A DNA stretch of 64,000 nt from UBA1181 sp045226255 (GTDB taxonomy: Bacteria; Bacteroidota; Bacteroidia; Bacteroidales; Paludibacteraceae), in contig JBGVCG010000016.1 in the NCBI GenBank assembly GCA_045226255.1, positions 1-64,000 of the forward strand, given 5' to 3'. The notes under the pieces were generated by a model. The model ran no database searches. It had not been told where the DNA came from and saw nothing but the letters and a program-made list of their open reading frames with translations. Positions 7,357 through 14,255 of this stretch are shown piece by piece. Position 1 is the first letter of the stretch; each line of letters begins with the position of its first letter. Made by a program: the position numbers and the translations under genes.

Positions 7357-7938
7357 TTACTTGCTGATTTTTACCTTTTTCTGCCCGTTTTCGATATAAA
7401 TCTGTCCGACTGTGACGGTGCTTATTTGGCGGCCTTGAAGGTCGAATTTCCGATTGTCAGTGGCGGGCGAAGATTTTACATCATTTATACCAGTTTTTAT
7501 TTCTGACAATGAGAGCGTTATGCTAACATTCCCATTGCCCAGCGCGGCTTTCAGTTCCTGTTGTGTGGCGTTGTCGATTCTGCCCAGACGAGTGAAAGTC
7601 CACGTGTTCACATCGTAGTAAATGCAAAGGTTATGACCTTGATACAGAATCAAATCGCCAGGCTCTGTAGTGATTGCTTCATCGTTTGTGGGGAACGACT
7701 GTCCCAAATCGCCAACTTTCTCAAAATTGCCGTAATCGTGAGCTTCGTAGGTGATTGGCGCCTTTTTCAGAGCATCGACCAGCGCCTGCGCCGAACTGTT
7801 GTCGACCAAAGTGGCGGTGAAAGTTGTGCCGTTGACGGTGATAAACAATTTCTCGCTCATAGGTTCGGCTTTTAGTTTGTTATTCGCTGAACAACAGACA
7901 AATAAAACAATTGTTACGATAAAGGTGATTTGTTTCAT
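7357..7938 (-). CDS. Cyclophilin-like-fold lipoprotein or secreted protein
   Basis: The 193-residue protein starts with a signal sequence (MKQITFIVTIVLFVCCSANN) that could be a lipoprotein signal with a cysteine at 15 or 16. Next come KLFITVNGTTFTATLVDNSS and the motif HDYGNFEKVGDLGQSFP followed by ITTEPGDLILYQG, both hallmarks of the bacterial cyclophilin-like fold family. No prolyl isomerase activity is established for it. The last ~30 residues (FDLQGRQISTVTVGQIYIEN) resemble the C-terminal tails of secreted Bacteroidales proteins. It lies between the hydrolase and the FMN reductase with gaps of 10 and 15 bases. Confidence 0.75.
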   Translation of the reverse strand: MKQITFIVTIVLFVCCSANNKLKAEPMSEKLFITVNGTTFTATLVDNSSAQALVDALKKAPITYEAHDYGNFEKVGDLGQSFPTNDEAITTEPGDLILYQGHNLCIYYDVNTWTFTRLGRIDNATQQELKAALGNGNVSITLSLSEIKTGINDVKSSPATDNRKFDLQGRQISTVTVGQIYIENGQKKVKISK

Positions 7939-7948
7939 TGTCCTTGCA

Positions 7949-9037
7949 CTATTTTAGATTTTCACGGAAAAACTCTGCGATTCTATCATACGGAATCACG
8001 CCAGCCTTGTTATCATAAAGGTCAGTGTGGACGGCACCAGGGATAATCAGCAGCTCCTTGTTGCCCACCTTCGCGCTTTTGCCCTCTTCCGGTTTCACGC
8101 CTGTCATCTTTTCAAAGGCATAATCGCTGAAATAACGGCTGTGAGCCTTCTCTCCGTGGACGAGCAGAACGGGCGTTTCAATCTCGTTGGCGAAACATAG
8201 CAGATTTTGGTTGAGGAACGACTGACAGCCGATAACATTCCAACCATCGTTTGAATTGCCGCTACGTTTATGGTAGCCACGTGGTGTTTTGTAATAGTCA
8301 TAATAATCTTTCACAAACCACGGTGCGTCGTCGGGTAGGGGATCAACCACGCCTCCTGCACGTTTGTAACTGCCCGTTCGGTAGTCTTCGGTGCGCTGGG
8401 CACTGATTGCGCGTCGTTTCTCCATGCGTTGTGCGGGTGTGTTTTCGCTGCCGAAATATCCCTCAACAGTCACTTTGCTCATATCGTACATAGTACTTGC
8501 CACGGTCGCTTTGATACGTGGGTCGATAGCGGCGGCATTGATTGCCATTCCGCCCCAACCGCAAATGCCGATGATGCCAATCCTCTCTGCGTCAACATCT
8601 TCACGATTCGACAGATAATCGACAGCTGCCAGAAAATCTTCGGTGTTAATGTCGGGCGAGGCCATACGGCGTGGTTCACCGCCACTCTCGCCTGTGAACG
8701 ACGGGTCGAAGGCGATGGTCAGAAATCCGTGTTCAGCCATTGTTTGGGCATATAGGCCTGAAGTCTGCTCTTTCACAGCCCCAAACGGACCGCTCACGGC
8801 AATGGCGGGCATTGGTTTTGTGGCGTTTTTCGGCACATACAAATCGGCTGCCAGCGTAATGCCGTATCGGTTGTGGAAAGTGATTTTGCTATGGTTCACC
8901 TTGTCGCTTTGAGGGAAAACCTTGTCCCATTCCTGCGTGAGTTGTAATTCTTCCGTGTTCATTGTCTTTTCAGTTTTTTGTTGCGAGCAGCCCATTAGTG
9001 CGGCAATGCAAGCAAGACTTATTATTAATTTCTTCAT
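7949..9037 (-). CDS. Alpha/beta-hydrolase lipoprotein with a cysteine nucleophile
   Basis: This 362-residue protein has a lipoprotein signal (ALMGC, Cys17). The body is an alpha/beta hydrolase of the YcjY/dienelactone-hydrolase-like type. The nucleophile elbow reads GICGWGG, so the usual serine is a cysteine, and the C-terminal histidine is in GAVHTDLYD. The acid is probably in the VHGEKAHSR region. The substrate is unknown; the lipid anchor suggests it works in the envelope. It is the first gene of a three-gene unit with the cyclophilin-like and FMN reductase genes, under a promoter (9067-9074) with an AraC-type site at 9105-9128. Confidence 0.8.
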   Translation of the reverse strand: MKKLIISLACIAALMGCSQQKTEKTMNTEELQLTQEWDKVFPQSDKVNHSKITFHNRYGITLAADLYVPKNATKPMPAIAVSGPFGAVKEQTSGLYAQTMAEHGFLTIAFDPSFTGESGGEPRRMASPDINTEDFLAAVDYLSNREDVDAERIGIIGICGWGGMAINAAAIDPRIKATVASTMYDMSKVTVEGYFGSENTPAQRMEKRRAISAQRTEDYRTGSYKRAGGVVDPLPDDAPWFVKDYYDYYKTPRGYHKRSGNSNDGWNVIGCQSFLNQNLLCFANEIETPVLLVHGEKAHSRYFSDYAFEKMTGVKPEEGKSAKVGNKELLIIPGAVHTDLYDNKAGVIPYDRIAEFFRENLK

Positions 9038-9066
9038 TTCAAATAGGTTTTGAATTCTTACTGATA

Positions 9067-9074
9067 CAAAGATA
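9067..9074 (-). promoter_or_regulatory. -7 box (TATCTTTG) of the hydrolase operon
   Basis: On the minus strand, 29 bases before the start at 9037. The -33 position has TTTA rather than TTTG, suggesting activator dependence. Confidence 0.6.
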
Positions 9075-9104
9075 TCTCACATTCGGGGGACTAAAGGTAT
9101 CCGA

Positions 9105-9128
9105 ATTTCGGGAAGAATTACCAATATT
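9105..9128 (-). promoter_or_regulatory. Putative AraC operator, copy 2
   Basis: Matches 21 of 24 bases of 5572-5595 and starts exactly 30 bases upstream of the -7 box, as copy 1 does. This links the hydrolase/cyclophilin-like/FMN reductase unit to the AraC regulator. Confidence 0.65.
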
Positions 9129-9155
9129 AACGGAAGAGACGTTTGCTATTGACGC

Positions 9156-9185
9156 ACAAAAAACCGCCCAATACGGACGGCTTTT
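9156..9185 (-). terminator. Terminator of the glutathione peroxidase gene
   Basis: On the minus strand CCGTCC and GGGCGG pair around GTATT and are followed by six T. It stands about 35 bases after the stop at 9218. Confidence 0.75.
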
Positions 9186-9217
9186 CGTTTGTTTTTAGCT
9201 GTGTATTACACTGTTTT

Positions 9218-9769
9218 TCATTGCTTTAACATCGCCTCGATCTCAGCCTCCATATCCTCAGGCTTTGCCACAGGTGCGAAGCGTTTGATGACAGATCCAT
9301 CCTTCGAAATCAGGAATTTGGTGAAGTTCCAGCGGATTTCACCCTCTTTGCGGCCTTCGGATTTGCTCAGACTATCTACCATTTTCATCACGGCATTGTC
9401 TTTCAGTCCGCTGACATTCTCATCGGGTACTTGTTGGGTAAGATACTTGAAGATAGGGTGGGCATTTTCGCCATACACATCAACCTTCTTCATCAGCGGG
9501 AAGGTGACGCCATGGTTGATGCGGCAGAACTCGGCAATCTCCTCGTCTGTTCCAGGCTCTTGGTGCTTGAATTGGTCGCACGGAAAGCCGAGAATGACAA
9601 GTCCGCTCTCCTGATACTTCTTGTAGAGCGCCTCAAGACCGTCGTATTGCGGGGTGAAGCCACACTTCGACGCAGTGTTAACAATCATCAGGACCTTGCC
9701 CCGGTACTGTGCCATATCCACCTCTATGCCCTTGTTGTTCAGGGCCTTAAAATCGTAAATCGTTGCCAT
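9218..9769 (-). CDS. Glutathione-peroxidase-family (thiol peroxidase)
   Basis: From MATIYDF at 9769 the protein has 183 residues. It contains VNTASKCGFTPQYDGLEALY, where the cysteine (about residue 36) is the peroxidatic residue in place of selenocysteine, then GFPCDQF and the family WNFTKFL with the catalytic tryptophan and asparagine. Bacterial members reduce hydroperoxides using thioredoxin rather than glutathione, in the cytoplasm. A -7 box TATATTTG at 9796-9803 lies 26 bases before this start and overlaps the longer reading, which favours 9769. It extends the oxidative-stress block. Confidence 0.93.
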   Translation of the reverse strand: MATIYDFKALNNKGIEVDMAQYRGKVLMIVNTASKCGFTPQYDGLEALYKKYQESGLVILGFPCDQFKHQEPGTDEEIAEFCRINHGVTFPLMKKVDVYGENAHPIFKYLTQQVPDENVSGLKDNAVMKMVDSLSKSEGRKEGEIRWNFTKFLISKDGSVIKRFAPVAKPEDMEAEIEAMLKQ

Positions 9770-9795
9770 AAATTGTTGATTATTAAAGATTATGA

Positions 9796-9803
9796 ACAAA
9801 TAT
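9796..9803 (-). promoter_or_regulatory. -7 box (TATATTTG) of the peroxidase gene
   Basis: TAnnTTTG match on the minus strand just before the start at 9769. Confidence 0.55.
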
Positions 9804-9910
9804 ACGAATATTTTTCCAAAGAAATTGATTTTGGGAGCATTTCAGCAGTGGGGGAGTAGTGCTGGTAAAAATCGTCGGGAAATTCTTACGGGTATGCTAT
9901 AGAAAGTGTG

Positions 9911-9918
9911 TATATTTG
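9911..9918 (+). promoter_or_regulatory. -7 box (TATATTTG) of crcB
   Basis: Lies 20 bases before the crcB ATG, leaving a leader of about 13 bases, too short for a fluoride riboswitch. Confidence 0.55.
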
Positions 9919-9938
9919 TGCTAATAAAATAGATTTCA

Positions 9939-10313
9939 ATGGTTTCGGACATCATCAAAAATATTGCGGTCGTTGGGGCTGGTAGCTTCATCGGAGGAGC
10001 GGCAAGGTATCTTGTTTCCTTGGCGATGAAAGGCATTGGCAAAGGTTTTCCTTGGGCGACTCTTGCCGTGAATCTGTTGGGTTGCTTTCTGATCGGGCTT
10101 TTGTGGGGATATTTCAGCCGAAGCGCCAGCGAGAGCAGCAAATGGGCTTTATTCCTGACCGTTGGACTCTGTGGCGGTTTTACCACGTTCTCAACCTTCT
10201 CTAAAGAGTCTCTGATGATGCTTCAAGCGGGAAATTTCTGGGGTTTTGCGGGATATATCGTTTTGAGTGTTACTGCCGGCGTCGTATTAGTGGCGCTGGG
10301 GTATCATGTTTAA
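9939..10313 (+). CDS. crcB: CrcB/FluC fluoride channel
   Basis: The 124-residue protein has four membrane segments and the family marks GSFIGGAARYL (residues 15-25), WATLAVNLLGCFLIG (39-53, with the conserved asparagine) and GFTTFSTFSKE (80-90, the phenylalanine/threonine/serine track of the pore). CrcB works as an antiparallel dimer in the inner membrane and lets toxic fluoride leave the cell. It is a lone gene here, not paired with a second crcB. Confidence 0.95.
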   Translation: MVSDIIKNIAVVGAGSFIGGAARYLVSLAMKGIGKGFPWATLAVNLLGCFLIGLLWGYFSRSASESSKWALFLTVGLCGGFTTFSTFSKESLMMLQAGNFWGFAGYIVLSVTAGVVLVALGYHV

Positions 10314-10434
10314 TAGTTTTCAGCAAAGAAGAAAAATCTGTAGAATTTGAAAATAAAGCCAAACAAATAAGGCGTATTTACTTGGATTGTAGCTAAATAC
10401 GTGTTAGTACCTAATCCATCATAAATAAAACGAC

Positions 10435-11397
10435 ATGAGATGCTATTCTTTATTTATTTTTATTCTATGTTTCTCTTTTTTATCCAAGGCGGCAGAATAC
10501 CCTGATAAATACATGAGAAAGGGGAGGGCTATGTTATTTAATTCGGAGGAACTTAATGAGAAAGGAGCCTATCGGAATTTCATGAAAGCGCACGAATTAC
10601 AGTCAAAAGATGCAGACTTGTACTTAGGGCTTTTTCTTTTCTTTGGCATCGGGACAGAAGAAGATCGTCCTCAAGCAATTTCCTATATGGAAAAAGCATC
10701 GGAGCATGGAGACCAATGCATCAATATCCTGTTGGGATTTTGCTATTACTATGGACTTTATGTTGAAAGAGACGAGGCGAAAGCTTTTCATTATTGGATT
10801 GAAAAAGGAGAATCACATAATCGAAGAGTTGGATTCCTAATAGAAGAATATTTGTTTGAAAAACCATGGAAATCAACCGTTTCCGGACATGTTGCGGTCA
10901 AGGAAAACTTTTGCCCCGTAATGGACTATATCCATTCGGTTGAACGTGAGAGGAAAAGGCATTACAATCGTATATGGATGCAAAAAGACAAATATGGGAA
11001 TCTATGGGTGGATTATTCTGTACATTGGTTGGACAAACCGACAGAAGAAAAGATAATAAAAAACATAACACTCTCCGAAGCCTATTGTTACGACCAAGGA
11101 GTTTTAAACATCATCGAAGGCGATTCAACCTACTTTGAGAGTTGCAGTGACACGACCATCATCGAACGACAGTGGGATACTCCTAGTAATGGAATCGATG
11201 CATTGCCGTTATATCATTGTGGAGGCATCGGCATTCTGAAGGATGGACATTTTTATGTCGTTGATAAAAAAACATGGAGTTTAGCCGTGAATTTCCTAGA
11301 CGTCACACCCTCACACATGGTGCCGAAAGGGCAGCCCATTCCCTCATGGTTAAAATCAAAAATTTATAAATTCATGAGGTCTTATTTGAACAAATGA
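10435..11397 (+). CDS. Secreted Sel1-repeat protein
   Basis: The 320-residue protein has a signal peptide (to about residue 19, SKAA) and then two or three Sel1-like helical repeats over residues 30-130, for example LGLFLFFGIGTEEDRPQAIS and LLGFCYYYGLYVERDEAKAF, each ending in a K/E-A-x-x-G step. Sel1 repeats mediate protein contacts. The C-terminal 190 residues are unassigned. The gene is AT-rich compared with crcB and carries no near relative in the window. Its 3' side is the left flank of the IS66 element, and I see no terminator of its own left intact. Confidence 0.65.
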   Translation: MRCYSLFIFILCFSFLSKAAEYPDKYMRKGRAMLFNSEELNEKGAYRNFMKAHELQSKDADLYLGLFLFFGIGTEEDRPQAISYMEKASEHGDQCINILLGFCYYYGLYVERDEAKAFHYWIEKGESHNRRVGFLIEEYLFEKPWKSTVSGHVAVKENFCPVMDYIHSVERERKRHYNRIWMQKDKYGNLWVDYSVHWLDKPTEEKIIKNITLSEAYCYDQGVLNIIEGDSTYFESCSDTTIIERQWDTPSNGIDALPLYHCGGIGILKDGHFYVVDKKTWSLAVNFLDVTPSHMVPKGQPIPSWLKSKIYKFMRSYLNK

Positions 11398-11475
11398 AAT
11401 CCTTTCTAAAATCCTTCCTGGAATTTTTCGAATATTCTATTTAACATAATATAAATTATATAACAAAACTAACAA

Positions 11476-11483
11476 AGGCTGTA
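11476..11483 (+). repeat. IS66 target-site duplication, left copy (AGGCTGTA)
   Basis: The octamer AGGCTGTA occurs immediately outside both ends of the element (also 14209-14216). An 8-base duplication is the rule for IS66. Confidence 0.85.
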
Positions 11484-11623
11484 GTAACTGTTCAAATATT
11501 GGGTGCAAAGTATTAATAATTAGTTGATTAAAAATTTTTTAGGGAAGTCTGAGAGAATCCTAAAAATTTTAGATTTTTTCTGTGATTATATTTTAGAAGA
11601 TATAAGTCAAAACTATTTTTTTT

Positions 11624-13189
11624 TCAGACAAGTTTGTTTTTGATATTGCCTGGCAACAGATCCTCCCATTTCTCGCCAAATTTTGGTTCATGACGAAAAA
11701 TATAATCTAAGTACAGATATGGGTCGACACTCGAAAGCTTACAGCTCTCGATTACTGAATAAATCTTGCAAGTTCTTGACTCGCTTTCTGTATTTTGACA
11801 AAATAGATAGTTCTTTCTTCCTAATGTGTGCCCTCGCATTGTCCTTTCTGCCAAATTGTTTTCTAAACTTAACAATCCGTTTTTTAGTAGTTCATAGAAT
11901 TTATCGACTCTTTCCAATGCATAATTGACCGCCTTTCCTATGTTGTCTTCATTGAAGAATCCGTTAGATTCCTTCGTTTTTATCAGCCAGATTTTAAACT
12001 TGTCAAGTAAAGGCTTTAACCATTTTCGCCTCGCTGTGGCTATCTCCGTTCCTCGTAAATGTTTGCTTTTTATCTCTTCCTCAACACCAAACATTTTATT
12101 TATTATATCTAATGCCTCTCTGGCTTTGTCCTTGTGGTATTCTAGACAGTCGTGAAACTTGCGACGGATGTGAGCCATGCATGGAATTTGAATGATTTCC
12201 TTACCAAGTCTGTCTCCAACCGACTTATAAGCTCCATACCCATCTGTTTGTATGTATTTGCCTTTGTAATCCTTTAATTGCTCATCCAAAACATCAGAGC
12301 CTCTTGACCCATCTGTTGAGGTGAAAAACATTAATCTGTATTTTGGACTGACAAAGCCCCAATCGTATCCGTTTCTACACCTATGGTTCTCTTTGTCCAC
12401 AACATGCTGCACGGTCTCATCAATGTGACAACGGTTGTCTGAAAGCACTTTCTCCCTGATGGCTTCGTATAGACCGTCTAAAGCATCTATCCCAGCTTTC
12501 CCATATTCGAACATTGTTGTTTTTGCCAATTTTATTTCGCCATTATTCAGCATGTTTAGCTGACGCTCGTATGGGATGTGGTAATGATACTTATTGGTGA
12601 GTATCCCCGCAGCTAACGAGGCGTCAAGATGCCGTTTTTCGAACTCTTCCGGTGTGTATGGCAACGATGGAATTATCAGGTGTCCATCCTTCGTGTACAC
12701 ATATCGGATGATTTGTTCTTTTTCCATATGGGCAGGCACATAGATAAAACGATATGAAATCAGTTTTTTTACAAATCGGGCACCTTTTATTTCTTCTGCC
12801 GATGGACGTATATGCGTCACCTTCGTTGGTTCAATATTGTCATAGTTCCTCTTCTTGGGATGCTTATATCCTACTTTGATTTTTGCATCTGGGTCTATTC
12901 CCCGCCCAATACCCTTCTCTTTTGCAGACTCATTTAAAATGGAGTTCGATGAGTCTGCATACAGGTCACTGTGCGTCTTCTCGCTTTTTGTGCCGAAGTG
13001 GTTTCTCCTAAGGGTACTCAATTGGTCTGTCAGACTGGCAATGGCCTGATCTTTGCTGCAAATGGCCTCTTCAAGCTCCCTGATGTGATCCATCAAAGCT
13101 TCAATCACCTCGTCTTTGCTGCGCAACTGTTTGGTCATAATTTCAACCATTGCCAACAAATCAACCTTGTTCTCTGTCCCCGTTTTCAT
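11624..13189 (-). CDS. tnpC: IS66 transposase TnpC
   Basis: From MKTGTENK at 13189 the protein has 521 residues. An N-terminal coiled coil (about residues 5-65, many heptad leucines) precedes the HFGTKSEK motif. The DDE catalytic core has D in HIDETVQH, D in QTDGYGAY and E in NNLAERTMRGHTLGRKNYLF; a CMAHIRRKFHD histidine segment sits between. It performs strand cleavage and transfer of the element. Length and motifs are complete. The longer start at 13204 overlaps a promoter-like TACCTTTA. Confidence 0.95.
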   Translation of the reverse strand: MKTGTENKVDLLAMVEIMTKQLRSKDEVIEALMDHIRELEEAICSKDQAIASLTDQLSTLRRNHFGTKSEKTHSDLYADSSNSILNESAKEKGIGRGIDPDAKIKVGYKHPKKRNYDNIEPTKVTHIRPSAEEIKGARFVKKLISYRFIYVPAHMEKEQIIRYVYTKDGHLIIPSLPYTPEEFEKRHLDASLAAGILTNKYHYHIPYERQLNMLNNGEIKLAKTTMFEYGKAGIDALDGLYEAIREKVLSDNRCHIDETVQHVVDKENHRCRNGYDWGFVSPKYRLMFFTSTDGSRGSDVLDEQLKDYKGKYIQTDGYGAYKSVGDRLGKEIIQIPCMAHIRRKFHDCLEYHKDKAREALDIINKMFGVEEEIKSKHLRGTEIATARRKWLKPLLDKFKIWLIKTKESNGFFNEDNIGKAVNYALERVDKFYELLKNGLLSLENNLAERTMRGHTLGRKNYLFCQNTESESRTCKIYSVIESCKLSSVDPYLYLDYIFRHEPKFGEKWEDLLPGNIKNKLV

Positions 13190-13360
13190 GCTATAAAGGT
13201 ACAAAAAAATATTGAATTATACAAACTTATTTGTTTGATATTCAATTATTTAACATAATTTTTACAAAAAAAATTCCACACAAAAACAGGCAATGTATCA
13301 ATGGCAAAATGAATAAAAAAGAAACGAGGAAATATAACATCTCCTCGTCAGAATAAACAC

Positions 13361-13693
13361 TTATTTCGCATTTGCATACCCTCGTATAAGTTTAATAAGA
13401 CTGTACCAGTTTAGCCTTACCTTGTCCTCCTTCGAATACAGTCTGGGGTAAATGAATGTACCGTTATAGATTTTCCTTGTGTAAAGTGTGAATACATTCT
13501 GATCGTAGTATAGTAGTTTTATTGTCTTCCTGCTTTTTGAGACGAAGATGAAAACATCCCCGTTCATGGGATCCATTCCCATCTCGTTTACAACATAACC
13601 CTTCAGATGTTCTATTCCTCCGACCATTGAAACGGGTTTTTGACATAAAAAAAAACGTTGGCTATTGTTCAATCCAAGAATCTGCTTCCTCAT
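13361..13693 (-). CDS. tnpB: IS66 accessory protein TnpB
   Basis: The 110-residue protein has the IS66 Orf2 pattern: NNSQRFFLCQKPVSMVGGIE near the start, GDVFIFVSKSRKTIKLLYYD in the middle and a basic end. It is needed with TnpA for transposition, but its biochemical role is unclear. Its start overlaps the end of tnpA by 32 bases, the usual translational coupling of IS66. The family D-M-R-x-G motif appears as S-M-V-G-G here, a variation. Confidence 0.9.
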   Translation of the reverse strand: MRKQILGLNNSQRFFLCQKPVSMVGGIEHLKGYVVNEMGMDPMNGDVFIFVSKSRKTIKLLYYDQNVFTLYTRKIYNGTFIYPRLYSKEDKVRLNWYSLIKLIRGYANAK

Positions 13694-14138
13694 ACATCAC
13701 GACACTTAAAATTAGGGACTTGATTGTGGCATCGCTGAAACTAATTTCCACTCCGCTCGGAAACAAAATAGATGCACTACGAACCACTGTATCCGGATTG
13801 GGATGCTCTAGACTGACTGTTATGTCTGGATTTGAAGGATAGCGCTTGTACGATCGTTGTTCTCCTCTTTCTGGTTCAACCACTAGTTCCTTGAAAAGAC
13901 TTTGAGCCCGACTGGGCAAATATTCGGCATGCCTTGATTTCGGTGGTGTGACATCTGGGCGTTCCATACAGGTTTCCACTATCCTGTTCCCATGAATATC
14001 CTCCCACTTATTTACGAACTTTACGAAATCTAGATAGTCCAAATTATTTAGGCGGCAATAATCCGCTACGCTCATATTACTCTCCTGATATTTGCTGTAA
14101 TGAAGTATATACTTCACATTTTTTATGTCGCTTTCCAT
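13662..14138 (-). CDS. tnpA: IS66 accessory protein TnpA
   Basis: The 158-residue protein begins MESDIKNVKYILHYSKYQES, then SVADYCRLNNLDYLDFVKFV, a helix-turn-helix for recognising the ends. The C-terminal half (ASILFPSGVEISFSDATIKS) is the beta-rich part seen in TnpA of Bacteroidota IS66. It lies 70 bases inside the right end and overlaps tnpB. Confidence 0.85.
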   Translation of the reverse strand: MESDIKNVKYILHYSKYQESNMSVADYCRLNNLDYLDFVKFVNKWEDIHGNRIVETCMERPDVTPPKSRHAEYLPSRAQSLFKELVVEPERGEQRSYKRYPSNPDITVSLEHPNPDTVVRSASILFPSGVEISFSDATIKSLILSVVMYEEADSWIEQ

Positions 14139-14208
14139 TGTTTAAAATTTTGCGACGAATATAAAACTGAAAAGAAAATATTACAATGTGCTTTCTTTGA
14201 ACGGATAC

Positions 14209-14216
14209 AGGCTGTA
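14209..14216 (+). repeat. IS66 target-site duplication, right copy (AGGCTGTA)
   Basis: Identical to 11476-11483, directly beyond the right inverted repeat. Confidence 0.85.
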
Positions 14217-14233
14217 CAAAGGGATGTACAGCC
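14210..14233. terminator. Hairpin split from its T run by the IS66 element
   Basis: A perfect 9-bp stem (GGCTGTACA with TGTACAGCC, loop AAGGGA). On the minus strand, for the gene ending at 14256, the hairpin is now followed by the IS end. If the element and one duplication are removed it is followed by a T-rich tract (TTTGTTAGTTTTGTT), the form of a terminator. Confidence 0.6.
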
Positions 14234-14255
14234 TTACATAAAAAATTAACAACTA

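Larger units (their letters stand above)
11484..14208 (-). mobile_element. Complete IS66-family insertion sequence (2725 bp)
   Basis: The left end reads GTAACTGTTCAAA; the right end, read inward on the minus strand, is GTATCCGTTCAAA, 11 of 13 identical and starting with the GTA typical of IS66. An 8-base direct repeat flanks it. It carries tnpA (13662-14138), tnpB (13361-13693) and tnpC (11624-13189), all on the minus strand and apparently intact, so it may still move. It landed in the arm of a hairpin between two convergent genes. Confidence 0.9.

Noticed and set aside
9872..9892. Fourth AraC-type site before the peroxidase gene
   Set aside because: TCGGGAA and TTAC are present but with a different gap, and it is about 69 bases from the -7 box.
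9842..9938. Fluoride riboswitch before crcB
   Set aside because: The -7 box lies 20 bases before the start, leaving no leader for an aptamer, and the crcB-motif core is not seen.
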